Assembly: GCF_024808815.1 (NCBI RefSeq)
Contig: NZ_JANUCS010000001.1
Span: forward strand, 1 to 64,000
From: Methanosalsum natronophilum
GTDB taxonomy: Archaea > Halobacteriota > Methanosarcinia > Methanosarcinales > Methanosarcinaceae
Reading direction: 5' to 3'
DNA: 64,000 nt
The position numbers and the translations under genes are program-made. How positions within the stretch are numbered: position 1 is the first letter of the stretch; every line of letters starts with the position of its first letter. The notes under the pieces are model-generated. The model did not search any database and was not told where the DNA came from. It worked only from the letters and a program-made list of their open reading frames with translations. Shown here piece by piece: positions 53,212-63,858 of the stretch.

Positions 53212-53874
53212 TTAGTTTAACTCAGTTCTTTCTCCTGTAACCATGTAAACAACACTTTCACAAATGTTACATGCATGGTCACCAATACGCTCAAGATACC
53301 TGATAACAAACAAAAGATTAGAAGCATTTGTAATGATGCTTGATCCCTCTTTGCAGTCAGATGTCATCATTTCAATTAATTCCATCCATACAGAATAAAA
53401 TAGTTTATCTATCCCCTCATCTTTTTTTGCGGTTTGTTTTGCTAATTCTATATCAGAAGTTTCAAACGCTATTATTGAATCCTTTAACATAGAGTAAGCA
53501 ATATTACCCATTTTCTCAGTATCAATCAATGGTTTGATATGAGAATTCTCAATACGTTCCGATAATATTGCAATGTTTACAGCAAGGTCACTCATTCTCT
53601 CGAGATCAAGTGATATCTTAAGACAAGATGTAATTAACCTAAGGTCACCAGCCATTGGTTGTTGTAACGCGATCAGTCTTAAAGCTGAGGCCTCGACCTC
53701 CATTTCCTTATTATCTATAAGATCATCCATAGCAACTGTAGATTTGGCTAGTTCATAATCTAGATCGATAAATGACCGCATGCCATTCTCAATAATTTCA
53801 TTCGACATGTCACCCATTTCAACAATTTTCTTCTTCAACTTTAAAAGTTCATTCTCATATCTCTCTCTTACCAT
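53212..53874 (-). CDS. phoU: Phosphate transport regulator PhoU
   Basis: PhoU modulates PstSCAB transport and signalling. The 220-residue protein has two PhoU repeats: ELLKLKKKIVEMGDMSNEIIENGM and a second with SMLKDSIIAFETSDIELAKQT. A conserved E-x-x-x-D pattern appears in LERMSDLAVNIA and LERIGDHACNICE (metal binding). ATG at 53874 is the preferred start; the open frame reaches 53955 within pstB. Ends the pst operon. Confidence 0.93.
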   Translation of the reverse strand: MVRERYENELLKLKKKIVEMGDMSNEIIENGMRSFIDLDYELAKSTVAMDDLIDNKEMEVEASALRLIALQQPMAGDLRLITSCLKISLDLERMSDLAVNIAILSERIENSHIKPLIDTEKMGNIAYSMLKDSIIAFETSDIELAKQTAKKDEGIDKLFYSVWMELIEMMTSDCKEGSSIITNASNLLFVIRYLERIGDHACNICESVVYMVTGERTELN

Positions 53875-53878
53875 TAAA

Positions 53879-54658
53879 TCACCCAAATCTACCAGTAATA
53901 TAATCTTCAGTACTTTTAACTCGTGGATTCTCAAAAATCTGTTCAGTATCTCCATACTCCATTATTTTACCATGTAGGAAGTACGCCGTATAGTTTGAGA
54001 TCCTAGCAGCTTGTTGCATATTATGTGTAACAATAACAATAGTGTAGTCCTTTTTCAAATTCATTATCAATTCTTCAATCTTAGCAGTTGAAATTGGGTC
54101 TAGGGCACTACAGGGTTCATCGAATAAAATGATTTCTGGGTTGACAGCCAACGTTCGTGCAATACATAATCTTTGCTGTTGACCTCCACTTAAATCTAAA
54201 GCGGACTTATCTAATCTATCAGAAACTTCATCCCATAATGCTGCAGCTTTAAGGGATTGTTCAACTATTCGATTTAATTCATTCTTATTCTTAATACCAT
54301 GGATTTTTGGACCATAAGTTATGTTCTCTGCTATTGACATTGGAAATGGATTAGGCTTTTGGAAAACCATGCCAACTTTTTTTCTTAATTCTACAACATC
54401 AATATCTTCATTATATATGTCCTCATCATAGACTAGAACTTCGCCTTCTATGCTGCATGTTCTAACTAAATCATTCATTCTATTAATGCAACGTATAAAT
54501 GTAGATTTACCACATCCTGAAGGACCTATCAGGGATGTGACTTTATTTTTTGGAATGTCAATAGAGATTTCTTTCAGTGCATTGTTATCTCCATACCAAA
54601 GATTTAAGTTATTTACTTTAATTGCAATTTCAAAATTTTGAAGAAAATCTTCACCCAT
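53879..54658 (-). CDS. pstB: Phosphate ABC transporter ATPase PstB
   Basis: 259 residues. Walker [14 protein letters not shown], the PstB-typical [23 protein letters not shown], signature [15 protein letters not shown], Walker [16 protein letters not shown] and [11 protein letters not shown]. The combination is diagnostic for PstB. It drives phosphate import with PstC and PstA. 35 nt after pstA, 4 nt before phoU. Confidence 0.97.
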   Translation of the reverse strand: MGEDFLQNFEIAIKVNNLNLWYGDNNALKEISIDIPKNKVTSLIGPSGCGKSTFIRCINRMNDLVRTCSIEGEVLVYDEDIYNEDIDVVELRKKVGMVFQKPNPFPMSIAENITYGPKIHGIKNKNELNRIVEQSLKAAALWDEVSDRLDKSALDLSGGQQQRLCIARTLAVNPEIILFDEPCSALDPISTAKIEELIMNLKKDYTIVIVTHNMQQAARISNYTAYFLHGKIMEYGDTEQIFENPRVKSTEDYITGRFG

Positions 54659-54693
54659 TTATTAACCTCATCACATTTTTGATTGTTCAAATA

Positions 54694-55554
54694 TTAGTTT
54701 AACCTTAATTTTTTCTTATAATGCCGCCTTATAAGTATAGCAATCGAATTTACACCTAAAACTACTAGCAATAAAACTAATGCAGTTCCATACTGAATAT
54801 GTCTAGTTCCTTCTATATCAATTCCAGAAGTTGCTAAAACATATAAGTGATATGGAAGTGCCATAAACTGGTCAAATATTGAGTTGGGTACCCGTGGTAA
54901 AAAATAGGCTGCACCTGTGAATAAAATAGGGGCAGTTTCTCCAGCAACCCTACCTATACTTAAAATAGATCCTGTTACTATGCCAGGTAAAGCTGCTGGT
55001 AATACCATGCTTTTTGTTGTCTGCCAGCGTGTTACACCAAGAGCAAGTGATGCTTGTCTATACTCCATTGGAACTGCAAGTAGTGCTTCTTGACTTGAAC
55101 GAATTACTATAGGCAAAACAAGTATCCCTAAAGTTAACGATGCCGCAATAACAGATGGCCCAAACCCAAAGTACCTCACAAAAAGGGCAAGCCCGAATAA
55201 GCCAAAAACAACTGATGGAGTCCCTGCTAGATTATTTATAGCCATTTCAATGACCCACTTTATTTTACCAGGTTTAGCATATTCATTAAGATAAACTGCT
55301 GCTAGTATACCAAAAGGAAGTGCAGCAAGCATTGAGCCTATTATTAGAGATATGGTACCAATCAATGCTGGATATATTCCACCTTCCATCATCCTATTTC
55401 TGGGCATACTTGTGAAAAATTCCCAGCTTAAAGCAGGATAGCCATTTGAGATAATATAGTATAATATTATACACACAAATAGAACAACAGTAAAAATAGA
55501 TGCTCCAATAAAACCAAATGCAATTTTCTCTGTCAACTTTGCATTAACATTCAT
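54694..55554 (-). CDS. pstA: Phosphate ABC transporter permease PstA
   Basis: 286 residues with six membrane segments. SWEFFTSMPRNRMMEGGIYPALIGT and the EAA-loop region IVIRSSQEALLAVPMEYRQASLALGVTRWQT are typical of PstA. The ATG overlaps the pstC stop (TAATG). Forms the membrane channel with PstC. Confidence 0.95.
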   Translation of the reverse strand: MNVNAKLTEKIAFGFIGASIFTVVLFVCIILYYIISNGYPALSWEFFTSMPRNRMMEGGIYPALIGTISLIIGSMLAALPFGILAAVYLNEYAKPGKIKWVIEMAINNLAGTPSVVFGLFGLALFVRYFGFGPSVIAASLTLGILVLPIVIRSSQEALLAVPMEYRQASLALGVTRWQTTKSMVLPAALPGIVTGSILSIGRVAGETAPILFTGAAYFLPRVPNSIFDQFMALPYHLYVLATSGIDIEGTRHIQYGTALVLLLVVLGVNSIAILIRRHYKKKLRLN

Positions 55555-56453
55555 TAGGAGCCCTCCAACTTGAATCTATATTTTTTCTTTATAATGTCGG
55601 CAGCAAGATTAATGAGAAATGTCATAATAAACAACACCGATCCAACAGCAAACAAGGCATGATAATGTTCACTGCCTATAGGTACTTCACCCATTTCAAG
55701 TGCAATTGTTGCTGTCATCGTCCTAACTGATTCTACAATTCCTTCAGGCATTCCTGGTATTACCGCAGCATTCCCTGTTACCATCATCACAGTCATAGTT
55801 TCACCTATTGCCCGACCCATACCAAGCATAACAGCTGCCGAGATTCCCGACAACGCTGCTGGTAGAACCACTTTATAAATTGTTTGCCAATTCGTTGCTC
55901 CCATAGCTAAAGATCCTTCTCTAATTGATGAGGGTATCGAGCTAATCGCATCTTCGGAAATAGAAATTATTGTGGGTAAAGCCATGACTGCAAGCATCAC
56001 CGAGCCTGTAAGAGCTACTTGACCTGTTGACAAATCTAACCACAACTGCAGATACGGTGCTAATACCACTAAACCAAAAAAACCATAAACTACAGATGGT
56101 ATACCTGCGAGAATTTCAATAAATGGTTTTAAAAAGGAAGCAACTCTTGGACTTGCTATTTCAGAAATATATATTGCTGAAGTTATTCCTAAAGGAACCG
56201 AAATACATATTGCACCAAAAGTTACTAAAACTGAGCCCAAAAGTAGCGGAATTAAACCATATAATGGAGGGTCTGCTGTAGGATACCATAAGGATCCTGT
56301 TACAAAAGAATAAAATGAATGTGTACTAAAAAGAGTTAAAGCATCCCTAAACAAAAAAAGGCATATTAAGATTAATATAATGATGGTTAAAGAACCAATC
56401 CAAAACAAAGTAGCTTCAATTAACTTTTCTTTGTGCCTCCTCTTAAAAACCAT
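55554..56453 (-). CDS. pstC: Phosphate ABC transporter permease PstC
   Basis: About 299 residues, six membrane segments. SLWYPTADPPLYGLIPLLLGSVLVT, EILAGIPSVVYGFFGLVVLAP and the EAA loop DAISSIPSSIREGSLAMGATNWQT are the PstC pattern. ATG at 56453 has GGAG six bases upstream; an ATG at 56465 in the same frame has none. It follows pstS by about 45 nt. Confidence 0.95.
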   Translation of the reverse strand: MVFKRRHKEKLIEATLFWIGSLTIIILILICLFLFRDALTLFSTHSFYSFVTGSLWYPTADPPLYGLIPLLLGSVLVTFGAICISVPLGITSAIYISEIASPRVASFLKPFIEILAGIPSVVYGFFGLVVLAPYLQLWLDLSTGQVALTGSVMLAVMALPTIISISEDAISSIPSSIREGSLAMGATNWQTIYKVVLPAALSGISAAVMLGMGRAIGETMTVMMVTGNAAVIPGMPEGIVESVRTMTATIALEMGEVPIGSEHYHALFAVGSVLFIMTFLINLAADIIKKKYRFKLEGS

Positions 56454-56498
56454 AGTTATCTCCATTCATTTTTACAATATTACATTTAATTTTAAATT

Positions 56499-57350
56499 TT
56501 AATTAACACGGAAGTACCCTATATCTAATACCAATTTTTGCCCTTCATCACTCAGCAAGAAGTCCAAAAACTTTTCTGATGCTATTGATGCATCTTTTTG
56601 AATATAATAATAAAGAGGTCTTACAAGTGGATATGTTTCCGTTTCAATTGATTCTACAGTTGGTTTTATTGGTCCATCATCAAAGTCCAAACTAAGTATC
56701 TGTACATTATTAGTTGCATATGCAAAACCAACATAACCTATAGAACCACGGTTTTGTGATACTTCTTGTACAACACCACCAGTAGCTGACATAGATAATG
56801 CATCTGATCTGAAATTGTCACCTTGAAGAGCTTTATCTCTAAAAAATTGATACGTTCCAGAGCCACTATCTCTAGTTATTGCACTTATTCTCCTATCTTC
56901 ACCGCCCACTTCTTTCCAATTAGTAATGGAGCCATTATAAATCCCTCTAAGCTCGTTAGATGTTAGGTTTGTGACTTCGTTTTCAGGATGCACAATTGTT
57001 ACAATTCCATCTAGTGCAACTTCATGTTCATCGAGTTCTATGCCCTTTTTCCTAGCATTGTCTAGTTCTGAAGAACTCATTTGTCTTGATGACATAGCAA
57101 TCTCAATCTCATCATCAATAAGCGCTGCTATTCCTACACCTGAGCCTCCTCCAATAACGGTCACAGTAAAATCGGGGTTTCTGAGCATGAACTCTTCAGC
57201 TGCATACTGAGTCAATGGTAAAACAGTATCAGATCCTTTTATAAGAACCATCTTTTCTTTATCGGGCCTCTCTAAGCAGCCAACAAAGGACAATGAGATT
57301 ATCAATCCCAAAAAAACTATTAATATAGGTATCTTTTTTGAATGGTTCAT
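56499..57350 (-). CDS. pstS: Phosphate-binding lipoprotein PstS
   Basis: Periplasmic-type phosphate receptor, 283 residues. The signal peptide ends in the lipobox FVGC at about residue 25, so it is lipid-anchored outside the membrane. LIKGSDTVLPLTQYAAEEF, GGGSGVGIAALID, AITRDSGSGTYQFF and GSIGYVGFAYA contain the phosphate-contact residues. First gene of the pst operon. Putative control site at 57427-57444. Confidence 0.95.
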   Translation of the reverse strand: MNHSKKIPILIVFLGLIISLSFVGCLERPDKEKMVLIKGSDTVLPLTQYAAEEFMLRNPDFTVTVIGGGSGVGIAALIDDEIEIAMSSRQMSSSELDNARKKGIELDEHEVALDGIVTIVHPENEVTNLTSNELRGIYNGSITNWKEVGGEDRRISAITRDSGSGTYQFFRDKALQGDNFRSDALSMSATGGVVQEVSQNRGSIGYVGFAYATNNVQILSLDFDDGPIKPTVESIETETYPLVRPLYYYIQKDASIASEKFLDFLLSDEGQKLVLDIGYFRVN

Positions 57351-57426
57351 TTAATCAAGCCTATAATTGATTTTTTCTGCAAGCTATTTAACATAAAAGA
57401 CTATATTTAGATATTATCTATATATT

Positions 57427-57444
57427 CTATATAGACCTATATAG
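57427..57444. promoter_or_regulatory. Two CTATATAG boxes upstream of pstS
   Basis: CTATATAG occurs at 57427-57434 and again at 57437-57444, exactly 10 bp apart, so both faces point the same way on the helix. Each box is itself a palindrome. They lie about 77-94 bp upstream of the pstS start codon within a 136-bp gap. A phosphate regulator site is likely but unproven; TATA-like boxes could look similar. Confidence 0.4.
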
Positions 57445-57486
57445 TAAAATGATAGACTTTAATTAATATTTAAATAAATTGTATTA

Positions 57487-58686
57487 TCATCTAATATTTC
57501 TAGTAAATACTTTCAGCAATTTAATCAAAGAAGAAGACGTTTTCAAAGATATTAATTTTTTCATTAAAACCGATGGGTGGTCAATATCCCCATATTCAGT
57601 TATAATATCCCTTACCTTATCATTATTTAGAGCTGATATTATCTCGTTCCAATCATTATCTGAGAAGTTATTGCTAATTTTTCTAAACCTAAAACCTATA
57701 TCTAATTCTTTACCAATAGATTTTCTCCATTTAGTTTCATACTGAATTAAGTGATTGTTAGCTAAATTGTTATTCAAAGCTGCATTTGCTGCAACCTCGC
57801 CAGCTATTTTTGCACATACAGCACCTGGATAAATACCACCACCTGATGTAGGTTTCACTTGGCCAGCAGCATCCCCAACTATTAATGTCCTATGTGAAAC
57901 AGTGCTCTTTAAAGTTCCTAATGGAATACAACCTACAGATAAATCAAGTACTGAGCCTATTCTATTACCTTTTATAGTAGAATTTTGTTCACAAAAGTTA
58001 TTTAAATATTCAAGGGCGTTAATATCCGAGTTAGAATCGATTGCTAGTCCAATTCTAGATAGTTTTTCATTGATTGGAACCGTCCATGCAAAAAAGCCTG
58101 GTGCACATGAACCTAAAAAAAGTTCTACATGGTCAGGACATCTTGACATATATTGTGTTTCAATCTGTATACCTGATAAAACTTTTTTAACATTCCCAAG
58201 ACCTGATAGTTTTGCAACATTGGATTTAATCCCATCTGCACCAATGATTATTTTAGTCTTGATAGATTTAGTAGTTCCATTTTTTATTACTAAAATATGT
58301 TGATATTCATTTTTAGAACAAATATCTACTAGTTTTGTATTCAGCAATAAAGTGACACCTGATTTAATAGCCTCATATGTAAGGGTTTGATCAAAGCTTT
58401 TCCTCGACACTACATAAGCTTTTATATCTTTACCTTGAACATCAATAAAATTACCGTTTGGAGAATAAACATATGCACTTGATATTTTGTTAAGAATGAA
58501 ACTATCAGAGGGTGACAAATCACATTCATAAATAGCTTTAGTGCTAAGGAGTCCTGTACATTCTACAGGTGATCCAATTGAAGAATGCTCCTCAATTAAA
58601 AGAACTTTTGCACCGTTCAGAGCAACATATTTTGCTGCAAGACTGCCGGTTGGACCTGCACCAACTACAACAACATCATATATCAT
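57487..58686 (-). CDS. Geranylgeranyl reductase family FAD protein
   Basis: FAD-dependent reductase, 399 residues, probably saturating the isoprenoid chains of archaeal lipids. N-terminal Rossmann VVVVGAGPTGSLAAKYVALNG; VECTGLL carries the conserved Cys; a middle FAD motif is LIVGDAAGQVKPTSGGGIYPG. The substrate motif region reads GFFAWTVPINEKLSRIGLA. Exact lipid substrate (archaeol or menaquinone-like chain) cannot be fixed. It is the gene after the str operon on the same strand, 160 nt from rpsJ. Confidence 0.85.
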   Translation of the reverse strand: MIYDVVVVGAGPTGSLAAKYVALNGAKVLLIEEHSSIGSPVECTGLLSTKAIYECDLSPSDSFILNKISSAYVYSPNGNFIDVQGKDIKAYVVSRKSFDQTLTYEAIKSGVTLLLNTKLVDICSKNEYQHILVIKNGTTKSIKTKIIIGADGIKSNVAKLSGLGNVKKVLSGIQIETQYMSRCPDHVELFLGSCAPGFFAWTVPINEKLSRIGLAIDSNSDINALEYLNNFCEQNSTIKGNRIGSVLDLSVGCIPLGTLKSTVSHRTLIVGDAAGQVKPTSGGGIYPGAVCAKIAGEVAANAALNNNLANNHLIQYETKWRKSIGKELDIGFRFRKISNNFSDNDWNEIISALNNDKVRDIITEYGDIDHPSVLMKKLISLKTSSSLIKLLKVFTRNIR

Positions 58687-58812
58687 CGGGTTTTGCTATA
58701 ATTGACTTTATATAAAATATTTTAGCTATATAAATCAATATTACTGAATAAAGTTATGATGTCAGCAACAGTGCAACATCTGAATTGTAAGTAAAGGAAA
58801 GCATTAGTGACT

Positions 58813-58837
58813 CTATAGTTATTTCAAATAACTATAG
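58813..58837 (-). terminator. 25-bp palindrome after rpsJ
   Basis: CTATAGTTATTT-C-AAATAACTATAG is a perfect 12-bp inverted repeat with a one-base centre, 10 nt after the S10 stop codon. It sits between the str-type operon and the geranylgeranyl reductase gene, both minus strand. It may terminate or stabilise the long translation-gene transcript, or be an operator for the next gene. Confidence 0.5.
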
Positions 58838-58846
58838 ACCACATGT

Positions 58847-59170
<324 letters not shown>

Positions 59171-59197
59171 TCATTTTAAAAATAGAAAAGAGGAGTG

Positions 59198-60466
59198 TTA
59201 CTCTTTCTGTTTAACACTCATACACATACCAGCAGCAATTGTCATTCCCATATCTCGTATAGCAAACCTACCTAAATGTGGTATTTCCTTTACAGGTTCA
59301 ATTACCATTGGTCTTGTAGGTTTTACAGTAATGATTGCTGCATCTCCTGCTTTAATGAATGTTGGGTTTTCTTCTTTGACTTGACCTGATTTTGGATCTA
59401 ATTTTTTGTCAAGTGACATGAAAGTACATGCTGTTTGAGCTGTATGGCAATGGAACACTGGTGTGTAACCTACTGTAATTGCAGATGGGTGCTGTAAAAC
59501 AACTATTTGTGCTGTAAATTCTTCTGCTACAGTTGGTGGATTCTTGCTTTCACCACAAACATCTCCTCTTCTTACATCAGATTTGCCTACACCACGAACA
59601 TTCCATCCTATATTGTCACCAGGCCTTGCCTCGTTTGCTTCCTCATGATGCATTTCAATTGTTTTGACTTCACCACTAGCACCTGTTGGCATGAATGTAA
59701 CCTTATCTCCTTTCTTCATAACGCCAGTTTCTACACGTCCCACTGGAACAGTTCCAATACCTGAAATCGTATAAGCGTCTTGTACAGGAACACGTAGCGG
59801 TAAGTTATCCGGTACTTCTGGTTGTTTCAAGTTATCAAGAGCTTCTAGGATAGTTTCACCATTATACCATGGAGTATTGTCACTCTTCTTAGATATGTTA
59901 TCTCCTACATATGCAGATATTGGAATAAATGGAATTTCAGATGCTTTAAATCCTACCATTCCTAATAGTTGAGATACGTCTTCCTTGACTTTATTGAACT
60001 TCTCTTCACTGTATTGTGTATCGTCCATTTTGTTAACAGCAATTATCAGTTGATTAATACCAAGAGTTCTAGAAAGGAAAACGTGCTCTTTTGTTTGGGC
60101 CATTACACCATCCGTACCTGCCACGACTAGTACTGCTGCATCTGCCTGTGACGCACCTGTAATCATATTTTTGACAAAATCACGGTGACCTGGGCAATCT
60201 ACGATAGTAAAGTAGTACTTGTCAGTATCAAATCTTTTGTGAGCAATATCAATTGTTATTCCCCTCTCTCTTTCTTCTTTGAGGGAGTCCATTACCCAAG
60301 CAAATGCAAAGCTTTCTTTTCCTTTTTCTCTTGCTTCATTCTTATATTTCTCAATCAAGTGTTCAGGAATTGCACCTGTTTCAAACATCAGTCTTCCAAC
60401 TAGTGTTGACTTTCCATGGTCAATATGACCAATAACTGCTAAATTCATATGGGGTTTTTGTGCCAT
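59198..60466 (-). CDS. tuf: Elongation factor 1-alpha
   Basis: aEF-1alpha brings aminoacyl-tRNA to the ribosome. The 422-residue GTPase has G1 [15 protein letters not shown]2 with the ERGITID switch, G3 [10 protein letters not shown]4 [12 protein letters not shown] and domain 2/3 features including [15 protein letters not shown]. No intein. It precedes S10 by 39 nt and follows aEF-2. Confidence 0.98.
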   Translation of the reverse strand: MAQKPHMNLAVIGHIDHGKSTLVGRLMFETGAIPEHLIEKYKNEAREKGKESFAFAWVMDSLKEERERGITIDIAHKRFDTDKYYFTIVDCPGHRDFVKNMITGASQADAAVLVVAGTDGVMAQTKEHVFLSRTLGINQLIIAVNKMDDTQYSEEKFNKVKEDVSQLLGMVGFKASEIPFIPISAYVGDNISKKSDNTPWYNGETILEALDNLKQPEVPDNLPLRVPVQDAYTISGIGTVPVGRVETGVMKKGDKVTFMPTGASGEVKTIEMHHEEANEARPGDNIGWNVRGVGKSDVRRGDVCGESKNPPTVAEEFTAQIVVLQHPSAITVGYTPVFHCHTAQTACTFMSLDKKLDPKSGQVKEENPTFIKAGDAAIITVKPTRPMVIEPVKEIPHLGRFAIRDMGMTIAAGMCMSVKQKE

Positions 60467-60580
60467 TTATTTTTCCTCCATTTTACTTCATTTTTATGTG
60501 TTTTTGCCTAATTGTTCTTTTTAGGTTTAAACCTTTCTGAATTTTGTCTACTCAATATATTAACATATATATTAATCTAT

Positions 60581-62773
60581 TCAAGCACTAATAAAATCAG
60601 ATGGTTGAGGTAGATCTTTTTTAAGTCCTTTTCTCTCTCTAATTGATGAAACTATCTCATTGATTAAACTTGCAGGAAGTGGTTCAAACCCTAAAAACTC
60701 GGTACTCCACATCGATCGGCCTTCAGTAGCAGACCTAATATCGCCTGCAAATCCAAACATCTCTGCCACAGGAACTTTAGAGCTAATAGTTGTCATGTCA
60801 CCTTCACTAACCATATCTAAAATAATACCACGCCTACCTTGAATTTCTTTAGTTGCTCCACCCATCTGTTCTTGTGGGACCTGGATGAAAAGTTTCTGAT
60901 AGGGTTCCATCAATGTGTCATTTGCCATCAACATTGCGGCTTGGATAGCTTGCCTTGAAGCAGGTATGACTTGAGCAGGACCACGGTGTATAGCATCTTC
61001 ATGGAGCTTTGCATCAACTAGCCTTACTTTTACACCCATACAAGGCTCTCTTGAAAGAGGACCACCTTTCATTACCTCCTCAAAGCCTTCTAAAATCAAT
61101 TCCATAGTTTCATTCAGGTGTTGAATTCCTTTGGTCACATCAATAAATATATTGCTTTCATGAATTTCGGTTATTCCTTTTGCTTCCTCTTTGGACATAC
61201 CTTTTTCCATAAGCTTTTCTCGACGCTCTAGTTCAGGCATATCCATAGAAATCTCACCTTCTTTTATAGCAGCTACAATTTCTTTATCTAATGGTTCCAC
61301 TTCAATGTAAAAGCGATTATGTCTGTTAGGCGATTTTCCTTCAACAGGACCTGCAGTACCTTGGATTGTTTCCCTATAAACCACAATAGGAGGAGTTGTG
61401 GAAATTTCAACACCTTTATCTCTGCGGATACGATGTGCTATGACTTCTAAATGAAGCTCACCCATTCCAGCCATAAGGTGTTCACCTGTTTCTTCATCAA
61501 GTGTTATCTTAAGTGTTGGATCTTCTTTTGACACCTGTCTAAGAACTTCAACAAGCTTTGGTAAGTCACGCATATGTTTAGCTTCAACAGCAACAGTTAC
61601 GACGGGCTCACTTGCATGTCTAATGCTTTCAAAAGGAGTCATCCCTTCCATTGTAGTAACCGTTGAACCAACAACTGCATCTTTTAATCCCGTTACCGCA
61701 GCAATGTTACCTGCAGGAATATTTTCCACTTCAATCCTCTCAGGACCCATGAAAACTCCTACTTGTTGAATTCTGTTTTTTTGGGCTGTTCCAGAAACAC
61801 TTACTTCCATTCCTCTTGAAAGTGTGCCACTAAACAATCTACCTGTCGCAACTTCTCCTGCATGAGGGTCCATTGAAATATCAGTTACCATAAAAGCAAT
61901 GGGTGCACTTGCATCTGCTTTCATCATGGCATGACCAATTTCTGTAGAAACATCTCCATGCCAAATCGTATTCACACGCCCCTCCTGCGCATCAATTGGG
62001 CTTGGTAGGAAATAAATAACCATATCATTTACAGCTTCATGAAGTGGACACTTTTCTGCTAATGTTTTCATATCCTCTTGTTTACAATATTCATAAACAT
62101 CATTGAAGCTTATTTGTGTCTTTTTCATCATTGGAACACTAATTGCCCAGTTATACAAAGCTGATCCAAAAGCAACTGTTCCTTCTGAAGCATCTACTTT
62201 CCAGCCCGCTTTATACTTTTCTTCATTCATTCCTTTAATTAGTTTGTTCACATGATCAATAAGTTTTCCAAGCCTAATTTGCATTTCTTGAGAATCTACT
62301 TGTAGTTCATTAATCAAACGATCAACTTTGTTTATAAAAAGAACTGGTTTTACATGTTCTTTTAATGCTTGTCTAAGAACAGTTTCGGTTTGTGGCATTG
62401 TTCCTTCAACAGCATCAATTACAACAACTGCACCATCTACTGCACGCATTGCACGAGTAACATCACCGCCAAAATCAACGTGGCCGGGAGTGTCAATCAA
62501 ATTAATCAAGTATTCGTTGTCATCGTATTCGTGAACCATTGACACATTAGATGAGTCAATTGTAATTCCCCTTTCCTGTTCTTCTTCATCTGAGTCCATG
62601 AATAGTTGTTTACCCGCAAGCTCATTAGAAATCATTCCAGCGCCTGCAAGCAAGTTATCTGAAAGAGTTGTTTTTCCATGGTCTATATGTGCAACTATTC
62701 CTATATTCCTGACATTCTCTGGATTTTTCATGAGCGTTTTTACACGCTCTACCATTTTTTTTCTTCTTCCCAT
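60581..62773 (-). CDS. fusA: Elongation factor 2
   Basis: aEF-2 catalyses translocation. In 730 residues: G1 [15 protein letters not shown], switch QERGITID, G3 [12 protein letters not shown]4 [10 protein letters not shown], and domain IV with the diphthamide loop [15 protein letters not shown]; the modified His is the one in AIHRGP. A PP-loop ATPase at 38.1-38.7 kb belongs to the family of diphthamide amidases. S7 precedes it by 36 nt. Confidence 0.98.
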   Translation of the reverse strand: MGRRKKMVERVKTLMKNPENVRNIGIVAHIDHGKTTLSDNLLAGAGMISNELAGKQLFMDSDEEEQERGITIDSSNVSMVHEYDDNEYLINLIDTPGHVDFGGDVTRAMRAVDGAVVVIDAVEGTMPQTETVLRQALKEHVKPVLFINKVDRLINELQVDSQEMQIRLGKLIDHVNKLIKGMNEEKYKAGWKVDASEGTVAFGSALYNWAISVPMMKKTQISFNDVYEYCKQEDMKTLAEKCPLHEAVNDMVIYFLPSPIDAQEGRVNTIWHGDVSTEIGHAMMKADASAPIAFMVTDISMDPHAGEVATGRLFSGTLSRGMEVSVSGTAQKNRIQQVGVFMGPERIEVENIPAGNIAAVTGLKDAVVGSTVTTMEGMTPFESIRHASEPVVTVAVEAKHMRDLPKLVEVLRQVSKEDPTLKITLDEETGEHLMAGMGELHLEVIAHRIRRDKGVEISTTPPIVVYRETIQGTAGPVEGKSPNRHNRFYIEVEPLDKEIVAAIKEGEISMDMPELERREKLMEKGMSKEEAKGITEIHESNIFIDVTKGIQHLNETMELILEGFEEVMKGGPLSREPCMGVKVRLVDAKLHEDAIHRGPAQVIPASRQAIQAAMLMANDTLMEPYQKLFIQVPQEQMGGATKEIQGRRGIILDMVSEGDMTTISSKVPVAEMFGFAGDIRSATEGRSMWSTEFLGFEPLPASLINEIVSSIRERKGLKKDLPQPSDFISA

Positions 62774-62809
62774 TGTAATACCTTGAAACTCATTAATTAA
62801 ACATAAATA

Positions 62810-63370
62810 TCAACGTGCTGCTTTTGCAACTCTTTCCTTTGAGTCTTTTCTATTTATAGAGAAGCATTTTGCATCATGGTTTGAAGCTGAAATGAGTTCA
62901 CTTGCCAGACATTCTGCAAGTGTTTTCTTGGATTTGAAAGCTGCTTGGCTTGCACCAATTGAAATATACCTTAATGCATTATCAATTCTTCTTTGAGGAG
63001 CTGTGTCAACAGCTTTAGGTACAGAAATCCCACCGTACTTCAATCTAACAACTTCTTCACGCGGACCTGCATTTGCAATAGCTTCTACTAAAACTTGTAC
63101 TGGATTCTTTTTTGTTTTTTGATTAATTATATCAAACGCGTCTTCTACTGTGCGCATTGTGAGTTGTTTTTTGCCAGTATTATTTTCTTTCCTCATCATA
63201 TTATTGATAAGTCTTTCAACAATTGATATTTCAGATTTATTGAACTGTTGCCTGGCGTGTTTACCGCTAGTGTGTGGAATGATTACTGGGTCTATGTTAA
63301 CATATCTTCTAATTCCAGGATCTGTTACTTCAACTTCTTCCATGTCCCATTTTCCAAATAGTTTATACAT
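62810..63370 (-). CDS. rpsG: Ribosomal protein S7
   Basis: 186 residues. [24 protein letters not shown] begins with the archaeal extension; then [71 protein letters not shown] and the C-terminal helix [17 protein letters not shown]-like end. Initiates 16S rRNA folding. Starts 4 nt after S12. Confidence 0.97.
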   Translation of the reverse strand: MYKLFGKWDMEEVEVTDPGIRRYVNIDPVIIPHTSGKHARQQFNKSEISIVERLINNMMRKENNTGKKQLTMRTVEDAFDIINQKTKKNPVQVLVEAIANAGPREEVVRLKYGGISVPKAVDTAPQRRIDNALRYISIGASQAAFKSKKTLAECLASELISASNHDAKCFSINRKDSKERVAKAAR

Positions 63371-63373
63371 AAG

Positions 63374-63802
63374 TTATCTCCTTGGTTTTTCTTTTCTTCC
63401 AATAACCATTTCATTTAAGGAAACATTATTCACAGCTGTAACTTTAAATCTTACACCTGGAATATCACCCATGGCACCACCCATTCGTCCACCAATTCTT
63501 TCTACTGTAACTTCATCATGTTCATCAATAAAGTTAATTGCTCCATCTCCGGGGCAGAAAGCTGTAGCTTGACGACCATTTTTAATAAGCTGAATTCTAA
63601 CACATTTCCTTATAGCTGAATTTGGTTGTTTTGCTTCAACTCCTACTTTTTCAAGGACAATGCCCCTTCCTTGTGGTGCACCGCTCAGAGGGTCAGCTTT
63701 AACATCTAACCTAAGGGTACGTCTACTATACCGTCTATCTTTCCACCTAGATTCTTTACGTATTTGTTTTAATCTTCTTGCTGCGTATTTTCCTGTTGGC
63801 AT
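63374..63802 (-). CDS. rpsL: Ribosomal protein S12
   Basis: 142 residues of archaeal S12: [60 protein letters not shown], and [17 protein letters not shown]. Decoding-centre protein. It lies 57 nt after nusA and just ahead of S7. Confidence 0.97.
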   Translation of the reverse strand: MPTGKYAARRLKQIRKESRWKDRRYSRRTLRLDVKADPLSGAPQGRGIVLEKVGVEAKQPNSAIRKCVRIQLIKNGRQATAFCPGDGAINFIDEHDEVTVERIGGRMGGAMGDIPGVRFKVTAVNNVSLNEMVIGRKEKPRR

Positions 63803-63858
63803 TAATAAAAATCCTCCATAATAATATCTTACTTGATATGAAATTCATTACTATAAAC

